Assembly (NCBI GenBank): GCA_036346355.1
Contig: CM070592.1
Coordinates: 35,945,230 to 36,009,229, forward strand
Reading direction: 5' to 3'
From: Rhipidocladum racemiflorum
Lineage: Eukaryota; Streptophyta; Magnoliopsida; Poales; Poaceae
DNA length: 64,000 nt
In this document: piece after piece, positions 44,581-55,624 of the stretch
Layout: every line of letters starts with the position of its first letter
Numbering within the stretch: position 1 is the stretch's first letter
Position numbers and translations under genes: made by a program
Notes under the pieces: model-generated
Told to the model about the DNA's origin: nothing
The model's database searches: none
Seen by the model: only the letters and a program-made list of their open reading frames with translations

Positions 44581-46616
44581 GTATTTATGAATCTTTATGA
44601 ATATTTATGAATCTTTATGAATATTTATGAATCTGTGTATATATGAATCTTGCATTTATGAATCCCATAATTATGAATCTTGTATTTATGAATCTTACAA
44701 TTATTATTTTCTTTTAGTTTACTGGAAATTCATGAGAATTTGTTTTATGCATTTATGAATTTTTGCAACCACTATCTATTAGATTACACGAAGTAATCTA
44801 AAGAAAGAATCTTGTGAATATGCAAATACCTGGCATTGTCAAACGTGAGTTTGAAGAAGCGACCAGAATGAATGAACTATCTCACATGGGCATCAAATTT
44901 GAATATCATGCTTGCGAGCAAGAAGCTCCAAATGTGGCTTAGGGTCCTCGTAGGACGCACAACCTAATGCCGAGCAAAATGACCAAACTTTGCCCTTTCT
45001 CAGACATCACTGAGAGGAGCCGCCCAGATTGTCCTCGAGTTGTTGGATGAACAGTCGTTCCCGTCGGATTTGGATCCTAGCAGCAGACCACCGGAGGTGA
45101 TCTCGATGCTAACAACCAAGCCCAAACGAGACAACTCTACAAACATCCAAACGACTCGACAACAACCCGGTATTCCCCGGTATGTGATCGAAACTCGCCC
45201 GGGATCCCCACATGGGTTCCCAATGCTATATCAAACATCAATTCGCACAAAGGGGCATCGAGCCCCCAAGATCACTACCAGAGACGCAAAGAAAAACGCG
45301 GAAGCAACAAACACACCACACGGCACAAAGAGGCCCAACAAAGACAACCAACAACGACGACCAACGAAAAGCTGCATTTGAGTCCAATACGTAAATAAAA
45401 GCGACAGCTGTTCACAAAAGTAAGACCACCCACTCTATACAAACAAAAGTAAAACACCTCAGGAAGTGTCATGCCCTGAACACTTAGGGCGTCTAACGTC
45501 GGCGACCTCTACTCGGTGCCCCGCCTTGGTCACCGATAGGCGATGAGGGGCAAAACTCGCACCCATTGGATCCTCACTGCAAAACCACAAAGCGTAAGCA
45601 CGAGTACAAAGGTACTGCAAGTCTTACCGTGGTCCATATATGACCGACTCCAAAGGACATGCAATTGGATGTAGCAAGGAATAAGCTAGAGGTAACATTT
45701 GCGGAAATGCTTAGGTTTATTATTTAGTCACTCAACTACTCAATTCACAAGTTAAGCGGTTTTATGGCGCCTACTTCTAAAAATGAAGTGCAATCTTTAA
45801 TTCACAACAATTAATCTCATCACCAATTTATTTGGGCTCAAGCTCGACGGCGAACCTCGGTTCAAGTTCTTACTACGTATTGTGCGATGAAAGAGCTTGC
45901 TCATATCCGAGGCGCGGCAATTCGAATCGCTTAATTAACCTGCGCAGGAAGCATTGATCGCACGGCACTTACCACAAGGGCCTAGTGTCAACCCCTCGCA
46001 ATCATACCCAATCATTTGAGCGTCCTCCTGTGGCCGAAAACCTAGCACCCCTCGGCGGCCCCAAGCCCGGCTTGGCGCTCGAGAGTCGACCTAAGCCTCG
46101 CCCTCAACCACGTCCAACCACAGGAGATTCACGGTCCATCGATTCCGTATGAGAGAAAGAGTGGCTTACCGTACCATAATCGGGCATGCGACCAACCGGG
46201 TGTGCTCAATCAAAGGGCAACCATCGAATCGGTCCTTAATCGACTCAGACGGGAACTACCACATCGGGTCTCCTTACCCAATGTCCCAACCTTCCCGCCC
46301 GGTCTCCAATTCATCTTTTCTTTTCCAACTACCCATCCATGCCCACTCTTTTTATCATAGATAAGGTAACGACCTCAAGCGACGGAACCTTCCGCCACTT
46401 GGCCCAAATCCCGACCTCTAAGCAATTCTAAGCAGTGACTCATTTAATACCCATACTAGTTCCAACGGAAGTATTCACAAATCCAAGGGACGAATGTGCA
46501 GCAAATAGGATCTAACCCTAACCCAATTCAACTCCTAATGCAGACTTATTTCACCAATTAAGCAATTTATTCACAAAAATACAATTAATATAGGTTCAAG
46601 ATGCATAGGTGCTTGC

Positions 46617-46703
46617 CTTGTTCTTCTGCCTGTGGGTCGGCAACAGTCGGCTCTCCGGTAACACCCTCGGTCACCGCGGCGTCAGTCTCCGCGGGATCGT
46701 TCC
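46617..46703 (-). other. Candidate LTR mini-exon, fourth family
   Basis: Minus strand: acceptor-like ttgtactcgtgtag, 87 nt (29 codons, ending PQAEEQ), then CAAG|GCAAGC and atgcatcttgaacc. Confidence 0.45.
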
Positions 46704-47539
46704 CTACACGAGTACAATGCATAATGAGATGCATGCCATGCAAATGAAATGAACACAAAAGGAAAAATCCCGACGAAACAACGCGGCCAGGACGGAGTTA
46801 ACGAAACCGGACGAGAATAGCCTAACCGGACAGTCAGGTTATTTGATCCGACGATCCGGATAACCCGGATACTCCGGCCTAGGGCGGATACTCCGGGCTT
46901 TTAGTCCGGACACTCCGGGCCTGGTGAGTTTTACCCAATGACTCGACGGATCGAGGTGCCGCCAAGTCCTATGACACCGCTAGAACCCGATCTACGACTT
47001 TTCTACACGCGGCAAGGCCGAAGAAGCTTATAGCTAACCCAACTCCACGAGGAACGACACTAGCCCACGAAACCACTAGCTAACTCCAAACGACCCTTGG
47101 ATCGGCATTACCACTACCCGATCTACCTCTCTAGTACCCACATTCATCAACCCAAGCCCCGACCAACCCTAGAATCACTACACCCAAAACCCTAGAACTC
47201 AAGATTCAACTCCAAACTCCCAATCCAAACCTAAACCCTAACCCACCATGGCTAGCCTTATGACCCAAGAACCCACGAATCAACCCCCAAGAGAAAGACC
47301 TACCTCCAAGGATGATGGAGGAGAACAAATGCCGGGTGGAGGAAGGAGAAGTCGGCGTGAGGAGGAGTTCCCGGGGATGGAGGAGTCGCCGGGGAGGAGC
47401 CACGGAGGGTCACCGGCCGGTGGGAAGCTCACCGGAGTGAAGCTAGGGTGGAGGGGAGTAGCACCAAGGAGTGGGGAAACAACATGGAGGAGAAAGAATG
47501 GAGGGGAGCCACGAAATGGGACCTTTATACTAAACCCCC

Positions 47540-47740
47540 GCAAATACCGGACTCTCCGGACGCTAACCCGGAGACTCCGGGTTGGGGTCTTCGGTAGCAC
47601 TAACCCGGACACTCCGGACAATTGGTCCGGACACTCCGGGTTGAGGCGCTCGGTCAGGTTAATCCGGACACTCCGGACAATATGTCCGGACATTCCGGGT
47701 TATGTCCGGACATTCCGGATGTTGATCCGGATACTCCGGC
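47540..47740. repeat. Array of ccggacactccgg motifs
   Basis: About ten near-palindromic TCCGGACAyTCCGG units lie near the start of the nested LTR. A smaller block of the same motif is at ~46835-46920. Confidence 0.8.
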
Positions 47741-47794
47741 TATCCCAGAATTTTGGAACTTGGGGGCCCTGACAAACACCTTTCAGCCACTTTG

Positions 47795-48125
47795 AATAAA
47801 GAATACATGGCTGAGGTGAGTGTACTTGAGTTATAAACTGCACTTTAGAAGCGGTTCGAGAAGCTCAAGTCCACCATCTTGCTCTAAGCACAGCAAGATT
47901 GAATTCGCCTGAAATTTTGCAGACTACAGAACAGTGGTTGTTAATGAATTTTGAATAATGAATTGTAAGCTCTCGAAGAGCATACATTTTCTTTTCTCAT
48001 GAATAGAATTGCAATTTATTCTTTATTTCAGTATTATATATTTGCAGGTAATATTTTTGAATTACTTTGCCACTGTATGATTAGAATTATATTTCTTTTC
48101 ATTGAGAAATTGTGTAGCGCCCAAA
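47795..48125 (+). pseudogene. Copia Y gag debris
   Basis: The conceptual reading at 47795-47905 contains LNKEYMAE and, after stops, KRFEKLKSTILL, the pattern of the copia gag UBN2-type region. It is interrupted by several stops, and no zinc knuckle is found. The rest of gag is missing or replaced by the nested LTR just upstream. Confidence 0.5.
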
Positions 48126-51100
48126 TAGAGGAGATATGCATTGTTGATAGTAGACAAAGCTAATACCATCTTAAGAGAGTCGAAATACTTCCAGACGATC
48201 ACGAAGAACGCTGGAAGGATTACGAAAATCGCAGAGTTTATACGCATATAATAGGCTCTGGAAAAGCCACAATTATATTGCCAATGGGTACAACTTTGGT
48301 AATTGAAGAAGCCCTTTTATACTCTGAATCAACAGGCACTCTCTTAAGTTTTCAATGATATCCGCGCCAATAGGTTTCACGTAGAAACCAATGAAGAAAA
48401 TGGCAAAGAGCATTTGTGCATTGTGAAGCACGCGGAATATGAAAAAAAAAATGGTATTAGAAAAATATCCCTCATATGAATCTTGGTTGTACTACACGAG
48501 AATCAATACACACTACTTGTATACTTCTTTAGAAGCTCTGAATTATTTTCCTTTATGGCATTGTATATTTAGGTCATCTTGGTCTTAGAATGATGAGAAA
48601 TATAGTTAACAACTCATAAGGTCATGGCATTAATGTTAAAAATTTTCCGAATCATGAAGATTTTGTGTGCCATGCATGTGCCACCGGGAAATTAATAACT
48701 AGACCCTACATTACGAAAGTGCAACATGAAATCCCTACATTCTGGAGCATTCAGGGGGATATTTGCGGCCCGATTCAGCCCTTGTCAGGGCCGTTTCGAT
48801 ACTTTATGGTGCTCATTGATGCTTCCTCGAAATGGTCGCATACATGTTTGCTGTCAACAAGGAATCATGCATTCACAAAACTGATCTCATGAGATCATCG
48901 AGAATTAAGAATGCTTTTCACGATCATTGCGTGAAGTCCATTCGAATGGACAATGCCGGTAATTTACTTCCAAGGTATTTGATGATTATTGCACAAAGAA
49001 CGGGAATAACTGTTGAGCACTCTGTACCGTACGTCCATACGCAAAATGGGTTAGCTGAAGCACTAATAAAGAGGATTAAGTTCATTGCCAGACCGCTCTT
49101 GCAGAGTTGTAACTTACCCAACACTTGTTGAGGACACGCAGTCCTCAGACGCAAAGAAAGACTCATCAATTATAGACCATCGGCCTACAACATCCATTCA
49201 CCTATGCAACTAGTGCAAGGGGTCATCCCGAAGATTTCCCATCTTAGAAATTTTGGTTGTATGGTATATGTACCTATACCACCCCACAATGATCGCAATG
49301 GGCCCTCTCCGCAAGTCTGGGATATACGTTGGTTATGAGAGTGCATCCATAATCGGATATTTGGAACCCATGATCGAGACTTGCATACCGATTCATTCGA
49401 TCGTATCTTTGACGAGGACCGTTTCCCGTCATTAGGGGGAGAGAATCAACCATTGGATGAAAAATGCCAGCAAATAATATGGCATTCCACTGGGATCCCC
49501 GCACATGACCCTCGCACTAATGAAGCAAATCAAGAAGTCCAGAAGATAATTGATTTGCAGAATTTAGCAAATGAACTGCCTGATCATTTTTGTGATCTGA
49601 AGAGCGTGGTTAAGTCGCATGTACCCGCAAGAAATGCACCAGAGAGGGTGGAAATACCTAAGAAAGCAGAAGGTATCCCTCATCCTGTTCAGAGGCCTCA
49701 AAGAAAAAGAACAGAAAATCTGGCTTCTCAAACCCAAAGTACCCGGAGGCGTCTGGGAAAAGCGGGCAAGAGGACTTACCACACCAATCACAAAAGTGCC
49801 CCAAAGCAAGAAGGAGCAGTTGAGACTGGCACCGAAACAAGCCTGTGGAAAAGGCAATTCCAGATCTGAAACTTCCATTGGAAGAAGCCGCCGGAAATAA
49901 TGTGTGCGCACACATTGGCGGAGAAAAACTAAAGGAACTTGCTCCTGGAATGGGAAATAGCAATGAAGAGCAAGTAGAAGTGCACGAAGCACCCCATGAT
50001 GAAATGGCCATAAATTTTGAAATATCAGGAGAATCAATGAATAGAGCAACAGCCAATGTCGATGCATACTTTGCAAAGAAGATTGCCACGATCATTAATC
50101 ATGATCCCGAGCCCGCATCTCTCGCAGAGTGCAAGAAAAGGCTCGATTGGGAAGATTGGAAGAAGGCAATCACTGCAGAGTTAGTCTCTCTGAACAAAAG
50201 AGAGGTGTTTGGGCCTGTGTGCCGCATGCCTCCCCATATAAACCCCGTAGGTCACAAATGGGTTTTTGTTCGCAAGAGAAACGAAAACAATGAAGTTGTA
50301 AGGTACAAGGCAAGGCTTGTCGCTCAAGGTTTCACTCAACGTCCTGGGGTTGATTATGAAGAAACCTATTCTCCGGTCATGGGCGGAATTACCTTTAGAT
50401 ACTTGATCTCAATGGCGATCAACTTGAAGTTGAAAATGAAGCTAATGGATGTTGTCACAAAGATATTTGTATGGAAACTTGGATTCGAAGATATACATGA
50501 AAGTACCGGAAGGTATCCCTATCCCGAACCAAGACAGAGCAAACAAAAACCTATACAGTGTGAAATTGGAGAAATCACTGTATGGGTCAAGCGATCGGGA
50601 AGAATGTGGTACAATCGTTTGAGTGACTTTCTCAAGAAGAAAGGCTACACGAACAACGAAGATTGTCCATGTGTATTTATACAACGATCCACGAATGGAT
50701 TTTGTATAATCTCCGTCTATGTAGATGACTTGAACATCATTGGGACGGATGAAGAAATTGAAGAAGCATGCACATACTTGAAATCTGAGTTTGAAATGAA
50801 AGACTTGGGTAAAACCAAGTTCTGTTTAGGCTTGCAGCTTGAACATGTCCAAGGCGGAATCTTGGTACACCAATCATCCTACACGCAGAAAGTATTGGAG
50901 AGATTTGGTTTTGAGAAGGCATACCCCGCAAAGACCCCAATGGTCGAAAGGTCACTCCAAGCAGATCTAGATCCATACAGGCCTAGAGAAGAGGGGGAAG
51001 GAAGTCCTGGGAGCGGAATTCCCATATTTGAGTGCAATTGGAGCACTCATGTACCTTGCAAATAGCACTAGGCCGGACATTGCGTTCGCCGTGAATTTGC

Positions 51101-51752
51101 TAGCACGATACAGTGCAGAACCCACCAAAAGGCATTGGAAAGGGGTTAAGGACGTCTTCCATTACCTCTAAGGAAGCAAAGATCTCGGTTTGTTCTATAG
51201 AAGGAACAATGAATTGAATTTGGTTGGCTATACCGATGCTGGGTACCTATCGGACCCGCATACTGAAAAGTCACAAACCGGGTATGTTTTCCTTTGCGGT
51301 GGAACAGCAATTTCGTGGAAGTCATCAAAGCAGACTCTTGTCTCGACGTCGACAAACCACTCAGAAATAATTGCCTTGTATGAAGCCTCTCGAGAATGTG
51401 CATGGCTTCGAAGAATGGTTCACCACATCCAGAAGTCATGTGGTTTGAACATGGAACAAACCCCTACCATTATCTATGAAGATAATGCAGCTTGTGTGTT
51501 GCTCAAGTGCAAATGGGATATGTGAAGAGTAACCTCACAAAGCATATCAACCCCAAGTTCTTTTATGCTCATGAATTGCATAAGATGAACGAGATAAAAA
51601 TACTACATACTAAGTCGTGTGAAAATCTCGTAGATTTATTCACTAAGTCACTCCCGGCATCTTCCTTTGGAAGATGTGTTAGAGGAATCGGGATGATGAG
51701 ACTTAGAGAAGTGCAGATTTCAGGGGGAGAATTTTCACATACTCCTACATAA
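48126..51752 (+). pseudogene. Copia Y pol: protease, integrase, RT, RNase H (broken)
   Basis: The order protease-integrase-RT-RNase H defines copia. Protease debris: CIVDS at ~48138 and GSGKATIILPMGTTLVIEEA at ~48250-48310. Pre-integrase/integrase: HLGLRMM (~48575), CHACATGK (48671), the catalytic-side DICGPIQPL, MDNAGN (~48948) and HTQNGLAEA (~49035). Linker: 49381-49869. RT (49845-51065, 406 codons): HKWVFVRKR, YKARLVAQGFTQRPGVDY, active site YVDDLNI (~50717); a central part (~50455-50580) is altered. RNase H (51190-51752): YTDAGY, NHSEII, YEDNAA and the final LFTKSLP. Stops at ~48620, 49130, 51063 and 51168 and frameshifts separate these blocks. The end of pol is followed by noncoding sequence to the polypurine tract at 51992. 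Confidence 0.85.
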
Positions 51753-52000
51753 ATCTTGAACATGAAGTTTGAGTACCCAACGTGAATCTTGAAGATTAAC
51801 ATTGAAGTTTGGGTGGATTGTACTCTTTTCCTTAAGTAAGTTTTTCATTGAAGTTTTCTTACATAAGGTTTTTGATGAGGCAATCCGTGCAACACAGCAA
51901 ACGTGTGCTATGTACTCTTTCTCCAATTATTTTTCCCACTGGGTTTTTATGGAGTTTTAATGAGGCATATGCATCTCGCAGTGAAGAGTCCAAGGGGGAG
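51753..52000 (+). other. Copia Y 3' noncoding with polypurine tract
   Basis: There is no gene. It ends caagggggag (51991-52000) directly before the 3' LTR. Confidence 0.75.
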
Positions 52001-52220
52001 TGTTAGGAAACCGATTGACGTATCCTATATGGACTCTTCCTTATCTCTAGCAGAACCGCTATATATAGGAGGCAGGGGCTACCCCTTTGTACACACAAGC
52101 AATGAGAATAATAAAGCAGAGCAGTTCCTCCTCATATTGTGTCTCTCTCCCTCTCTCTCTATTCTCCAGTTTAGATCTATTAGGCAACCCCGGACTATTC
52201 GATAGCGAGGTTGTCTAACA
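52001..52220 (+). repeat. 3' LTR of copia Y
   Basis: It is identical to 42818-43037. It is preceded by the polypurine tract and followed by the target duplication ctctt. Confidence 0.95.
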
Positions 52221-52459
52221 CTCTTGTTTCTCCTTTCATGAATGCATGATGGATCTGTCGAATTATGTGGCCAATCTGATACGCTTCTTTCGCAGGTATG
52301 TAAGGATGAACCAATTCTTCGTTATTTCAGTTTCCTAATAACCGAAGCATTTGGCCACATATGAAGGAGAAACTAGTCTGCATCCTTCCTTGCATCGTTC
52401 TTGATTATTTGGTCCCAAATGCTATAAAAAGGTTCATCATTATTCCGCTATATAAGGTT

Positions 52460-53321
52460 ACTAGTGAGAGCCGCGCGCTCCGCCGCGCCGTGCGAAATTT
52501 GATCCAAAAATGAGGAAAAGCGGGAAAAAACGGAAAAACGACGGACAAAAAACGAATTTACATTTTTTTTTGGGGAAACGGCCAACGAAAACATTTTTTC
52601 CATGTTTCGGAGAAAAAACGGTTCACGGAAATAATTTTTTAAGGCAAAACGAAGAAAGAAAACATCTTCCCATATTTTTTTGTGGGGAAATAGACACCGA
52701 AAACATCTTCCCCATGCTCCGGAGGAAAAACGGATCACGAAAACATTTTTTCGGGGCAAAACGGAGAAAGGGAACGGTTTTCCATATTTTTTGTTTTGGA
52801 AAAACGGGCAACGAAAACATTCCATGCCCTGGAGGGAAAACTGATCACGAAAACATTTTATTGGGCAAAACGGATGAAAATCGATCACGAAAACATTTTT
52901 TTCGGGCAAAACGGAGAAAGGAAACGGTTTTACATTTTTTTTTTGGAAAAACGGCTGCCAAAAATATTTTTCGCATGCTCTGGAGAAAAAACGGACCCCG
53001 AAAACATTTTTTCCGGACAAAACGGAGAAAGGACCCGAACGTAAAGCGCGAGGACCTATTTGTTATAATTTTGGACATGTTCGCTATTTTGAAAAAATAG
53101 GAAAGGGCTCGCGCGCGATTCGTACTTTACGGGAGGTCCTCAACGCAAACGCCAAAACCAGGGACCTAAACGTGAAACAGAAAAAATATCTCCCTCTCAC
53201 ATGAAATCGGGCAAGGACCTGAACGTAATTCCGAAGAAACCGAGGGCGTTTTCGCAAAAAAGCCGACGGACACGTGGGTGCCCTGGTTGGACGGCATTCT
53301 CTTCACAAGTATGGTAGTTAA
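52460..53321 (-). mobile_element. Non-autonomous Helitron-like element, copy 1
   Basis: On the minus strand it ends ...ggctctcaCTAG followed by T, with a GC-rich hairpin (stem GCGCG/CGCGC) about 13 nt before the end, as in Helitron 3' termini. The interior is built of degenerate ~75-110-bp repeats around cgaaaacattttttccgg and caaaacggagaaagg. No Rep/helicase is encoded. The 5' terminus (TC after A) could not be placed; the shared sequence with copy 2 stops at gtagttaatatt (53321). Confidence 0.55.
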
Positions 53322-53824
53322 TATTCCCTTTATATACATCCCTCCCTCAATAATTGAACTTTACCATTTCAATTTTCAAGAGACAAGAGTAACATCTAAC
53401 ACCAATGAAGGAGGATTGAACAAAGTTTTGGAGTATAAAATATAGGAGAATTAAATAAAATTGACATGGTCATCCCCTTTCAAGCCTTATGCCCTATATG
53501 CTAGAGGCTAAAACATCATTTTCATGACACAGTAACATGAGTTAGTATGTTGCACAATCCAATGTTTTAGAGAGGTGATTCTATGCTCTTCTTTTTAAAA
53601 GTTGCACAACTATTAAAGCATGAATGAAGGGTAAATGGTGATTACTTACCCCTTCGCTTGCTTCAAGATTTGTACAACTTGTATTAGGAGGGAAAGCATA
53701 GAAGCACTGCTCAGTGTTTTAAATAACGATTATCACGGTGTATCGGTGTCACTAGCTAAAAAGCTATCGTGGATTGTGGAGGCTATCACGGAAGCTATCC
53801 TACATCGTGGTCCTATATGAAATA
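53322..53824. other. Spacer between Helitron-like copies
   Basis: AT-rich, with no gene seen. Text such as cactagctaaaaagctatcgtgg at 53749-53772 (partly) resembles generic repetitive debris. Confidence 0.4.
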
Positions 53825-54689
53825 CTAGTGAGAGCCGCGCGCTCCGCCGCGCCGTGCGAAATTTGATCCAAAAATGAGGAAAAGCGGGAAAAAACGGAAA
53901 AACGACGGACAAAAAACGAATTTACATTTTTTTTTGGGAAACGGCCAACGAAAACATTTTTTCCATGTTCCGGAGAAAAAACGGTTCACGGAAATAATTT
54001 TTTAAGACAAAACGAAGAAAGAAAACGGCTTCCCATATTTTTTTGTGGGGAAATAGCCACCGAAAACATCTTCCCAATGCTCCGGAGGAAAAACGGATCA
54101 CGAAAACATTTTTTCGGGGCAAAACGGAGAAAGGGAACGGTTTTCCATATTTTTTGTTTTGGAAAAACGGGCAACGAAAACATTCCATGCCCTGGAGGGA
54201 AAACTGATCACGAAAACATTTTATTGGGCAAAACGGATGAAAACCGATCACGAAAACATTTTTTTCGGGCAAAACGGAGAAAGGAAACGGTTTTACATTT
54301 TTTTTTGGAAAAACGGCTGCCGAAAATATTTTTTGCATGCTCTGGAGAAAAAACGGACCCCGAAAACATTTTTTCCGGACAAAACGGAGAAAGGACCCGA
54401 ACGTAAAGCGCGAGGACCTATTTGTTATAATTTTGGACCTGTTCGCTATTTTGAAAAAATAGGAAAGGGCTCGCGCGCGATTCGTACTTTACGGGAGGTC
54501 CTCAACGCAAAACGCCAAAACCAGGGACCTAAACGCGAAACAGAAAAAATATCTCCCTCTCACATGAAATCGCGCAAGGACCTGAACGTAATTCCGAAGA
54601 AACCGAGGGCGTTTTCGCAAAAAAGCCTGCGGACACGTGGGTGCCCTGGTTGGACAGCATTCTCTTCACAAGTATGGTAGTTAATATTA
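53825..54689 (-). mobile_element. Non-autonomous Helitron-like element, copy 2
   Basis: It is near-identical to 52460-53321 (a few percent difference by eye), with the same CTAG end, hairpin and internal repeats, and different flanks (gaaata against aggtta). The flanks suggest separate insertion rather than simple tandem duplication. Confidence 0.55.
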
Positions 54690-54692
54690 ATA

Positions 54693-55178
54693 TTAGGAAG
54701 ATAAGCGCGGTGCATGCCGCGCACATGAACGAAAAATGATTTTACGATATTTTTTCAGAGGAAAAACAGGCCTAGATGTATTTTCAATTTTTTTGAAGGC
54801 CCGAGAAATATTAGAGACTGCGTTGAAAAAAAGCACACTTTTTTTTGACAAAAATATTTTTTCCGGGGAAAACGGAGAAAGGTCCTGGCTGTAAAAACCG
54901 AGGACCTGTTTGTTATATTTTTGGACCTCACCACTATCTCGAAAAAGTAGAAAAGGACTCGTTCGTGATCTGTATTTAACGGGAGGTTTTCCCGTAAAGT
55001 AACGAGCGAGGGACCTAAATGCGATTTAGAAAAGTTTTTTTTGTCCTCACAAAAAATCGCGAAGGACCTTTTCGTAATTTGAAAGGACCTATTCGTGATT
55101 TAAAGAAACAGAAAGATTTTTTCGCAAATTGCGCGGGCTGCCAGGTGGATTGGCGGAGGGAGCTCCAGCCCTCCGGGA
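54693..55178 (-). mobile_element. Small Helitron-like element, 486 bp
   Basis: On the minus strand it begins TCCCGGAGGGCTGGAGC after A and ends ...TTATCTTCCTAA before T. A perfect 6-bp hairpin (gcgcgg-tgcatg-ccgcgc, 54705-54722) lies ~9 nt before the 3' end. Insertion between A and T, 5' TC, 3' CTRR and a subterminal hairpin are the Helitron hallmarks. Internal phrases (gaggacctgtttgttatat, cggagaaaggtcc) are related to those of the two larger elements. Confidence 0.65.
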
Positions 55179-55624
55179 TTTAAGTATTTGGTGTTCTACG
55201 AGTCCTATGTGGTTTTGATTGTCTACTAGGCCATTTCAAATCGACTAAAAAACTTAGGGCTTATTTAGAAGGCAGGAGTTTAAATTGATATTTCGTTTGG
55301 AATTCCTGCAAAGATTATTCGTTCTAGATAGGTTTGATGTTTCCAAACCAAATAAAGACTCTGGATCATATACATGACTGTGGTTAAAATGCGTGAGTTG
55401 CAATCTTAGAAAAGAGAGGAAAAAAAGAATGATGCAACCTGAAATATAGGCCGTTCATCCATGATGGACGGCTGTCCTTGCATCTCCACGGTGATGCAGA
55501 GGACCCGTGTCGGCGTGTTCTACAAAGCCATCTGCTGCTCCTAAAAAGAAGAGGTCAAAGGGGAAGAGGAAAAGGCTGCTAATCGGATTCGCGTCCCAGG
55601 CTCGGGATCCGGGGTCTCTCTGCG
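55179..55624 (+). promoter_or_regulatory. Upstream region of the SAE1 locus
   Basis: It is the presumed former promoter and 5' UTR. It contains an inverted repeat gccgtccatcatggatgaac-like stem at ~55450-55472 and a purine-rich stretch before the start codon. No clear TATA box was identified. Confidence 0.3.

Larger units (their letters stand above)
43038..45466 (+). other. Copia Y leader and 5' internal region, repetitive, no clear gene
   Basis: It begins cgttatcgacgaagctctgg instead of the usual TGGTATCAGAGC primer site. The leader repeats cacgaagc many times: three 60-bp units from 43311, a 16-17-bp minisatellite at 44290-44580, then an AT-rich 11-12-bp repeat (tatgaatcttta) to ~44700. 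A short open stretch at 44821-44942 (MQIPGIVKREFEEATRMNEL) might be the beginning of gag. 45040-45460 is open for 113 codons but not recognised. Confidence 0.5.
45467..47774 (-). repeat. Gypsy LTR nested in copia Y (solo-LTR-like)
   Basis: The ends are TGTCATGCCCTG and GGGCCCTGACA (2308 bp). Orientation is inferred from the mini-exon and LTR layout on the minus strand. No internal region, primer site or polypurine tract is attached. aacacct occurs at 45453-45459 and 47775-47781 and may be an imperfect target duplication with 7 extra bases on one side. Two arrays of TCCGGACACTCCGG motifs lie at ~46835-46920 and ~47540-47740. Confidence 0.6.
42818..52220 (+). mobile_element. Ty1/copia element Y with identical LTRs and CTCTT target duplication
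   Basis: LTRs 42818-43037 and 52001-52220 are identical over all 220 bp by eye, and ctctt flanks both ends (42813-42817, 52221-52225), so insertion is recent. The interior (8963 bp) holds a repetitive leader, a nested 2.3-kb gypsy LTR, gag debris and a degenerate protease-integrase-RT-RNase H region. Since the coding region is broken while the LTRs are pristine, the element was probably copied by enzymes supplied in trans. Confidence 0.9.

Noticed and set aside
43311..44700. CRISPR-like regular repeats
   Set aside because: This is a eukaryotic context; the units are contiguous and degenerate without unique spacers, inside a copia leader.
47248..47772. 174-codon ORF
   Set aside because: It crosses the ccggacactccgg array of the nested LTR; the repetitive Arg/Thr/Gly text is explained by the DNA repeat.
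52448..53100. Long ORFs on both strands (190 and 196 codons)
   Set aside because: They follow from the internal repeats of the Helitron-like element; Phe/Lys-rich repeats on both strands, no Rep or helicase motif.
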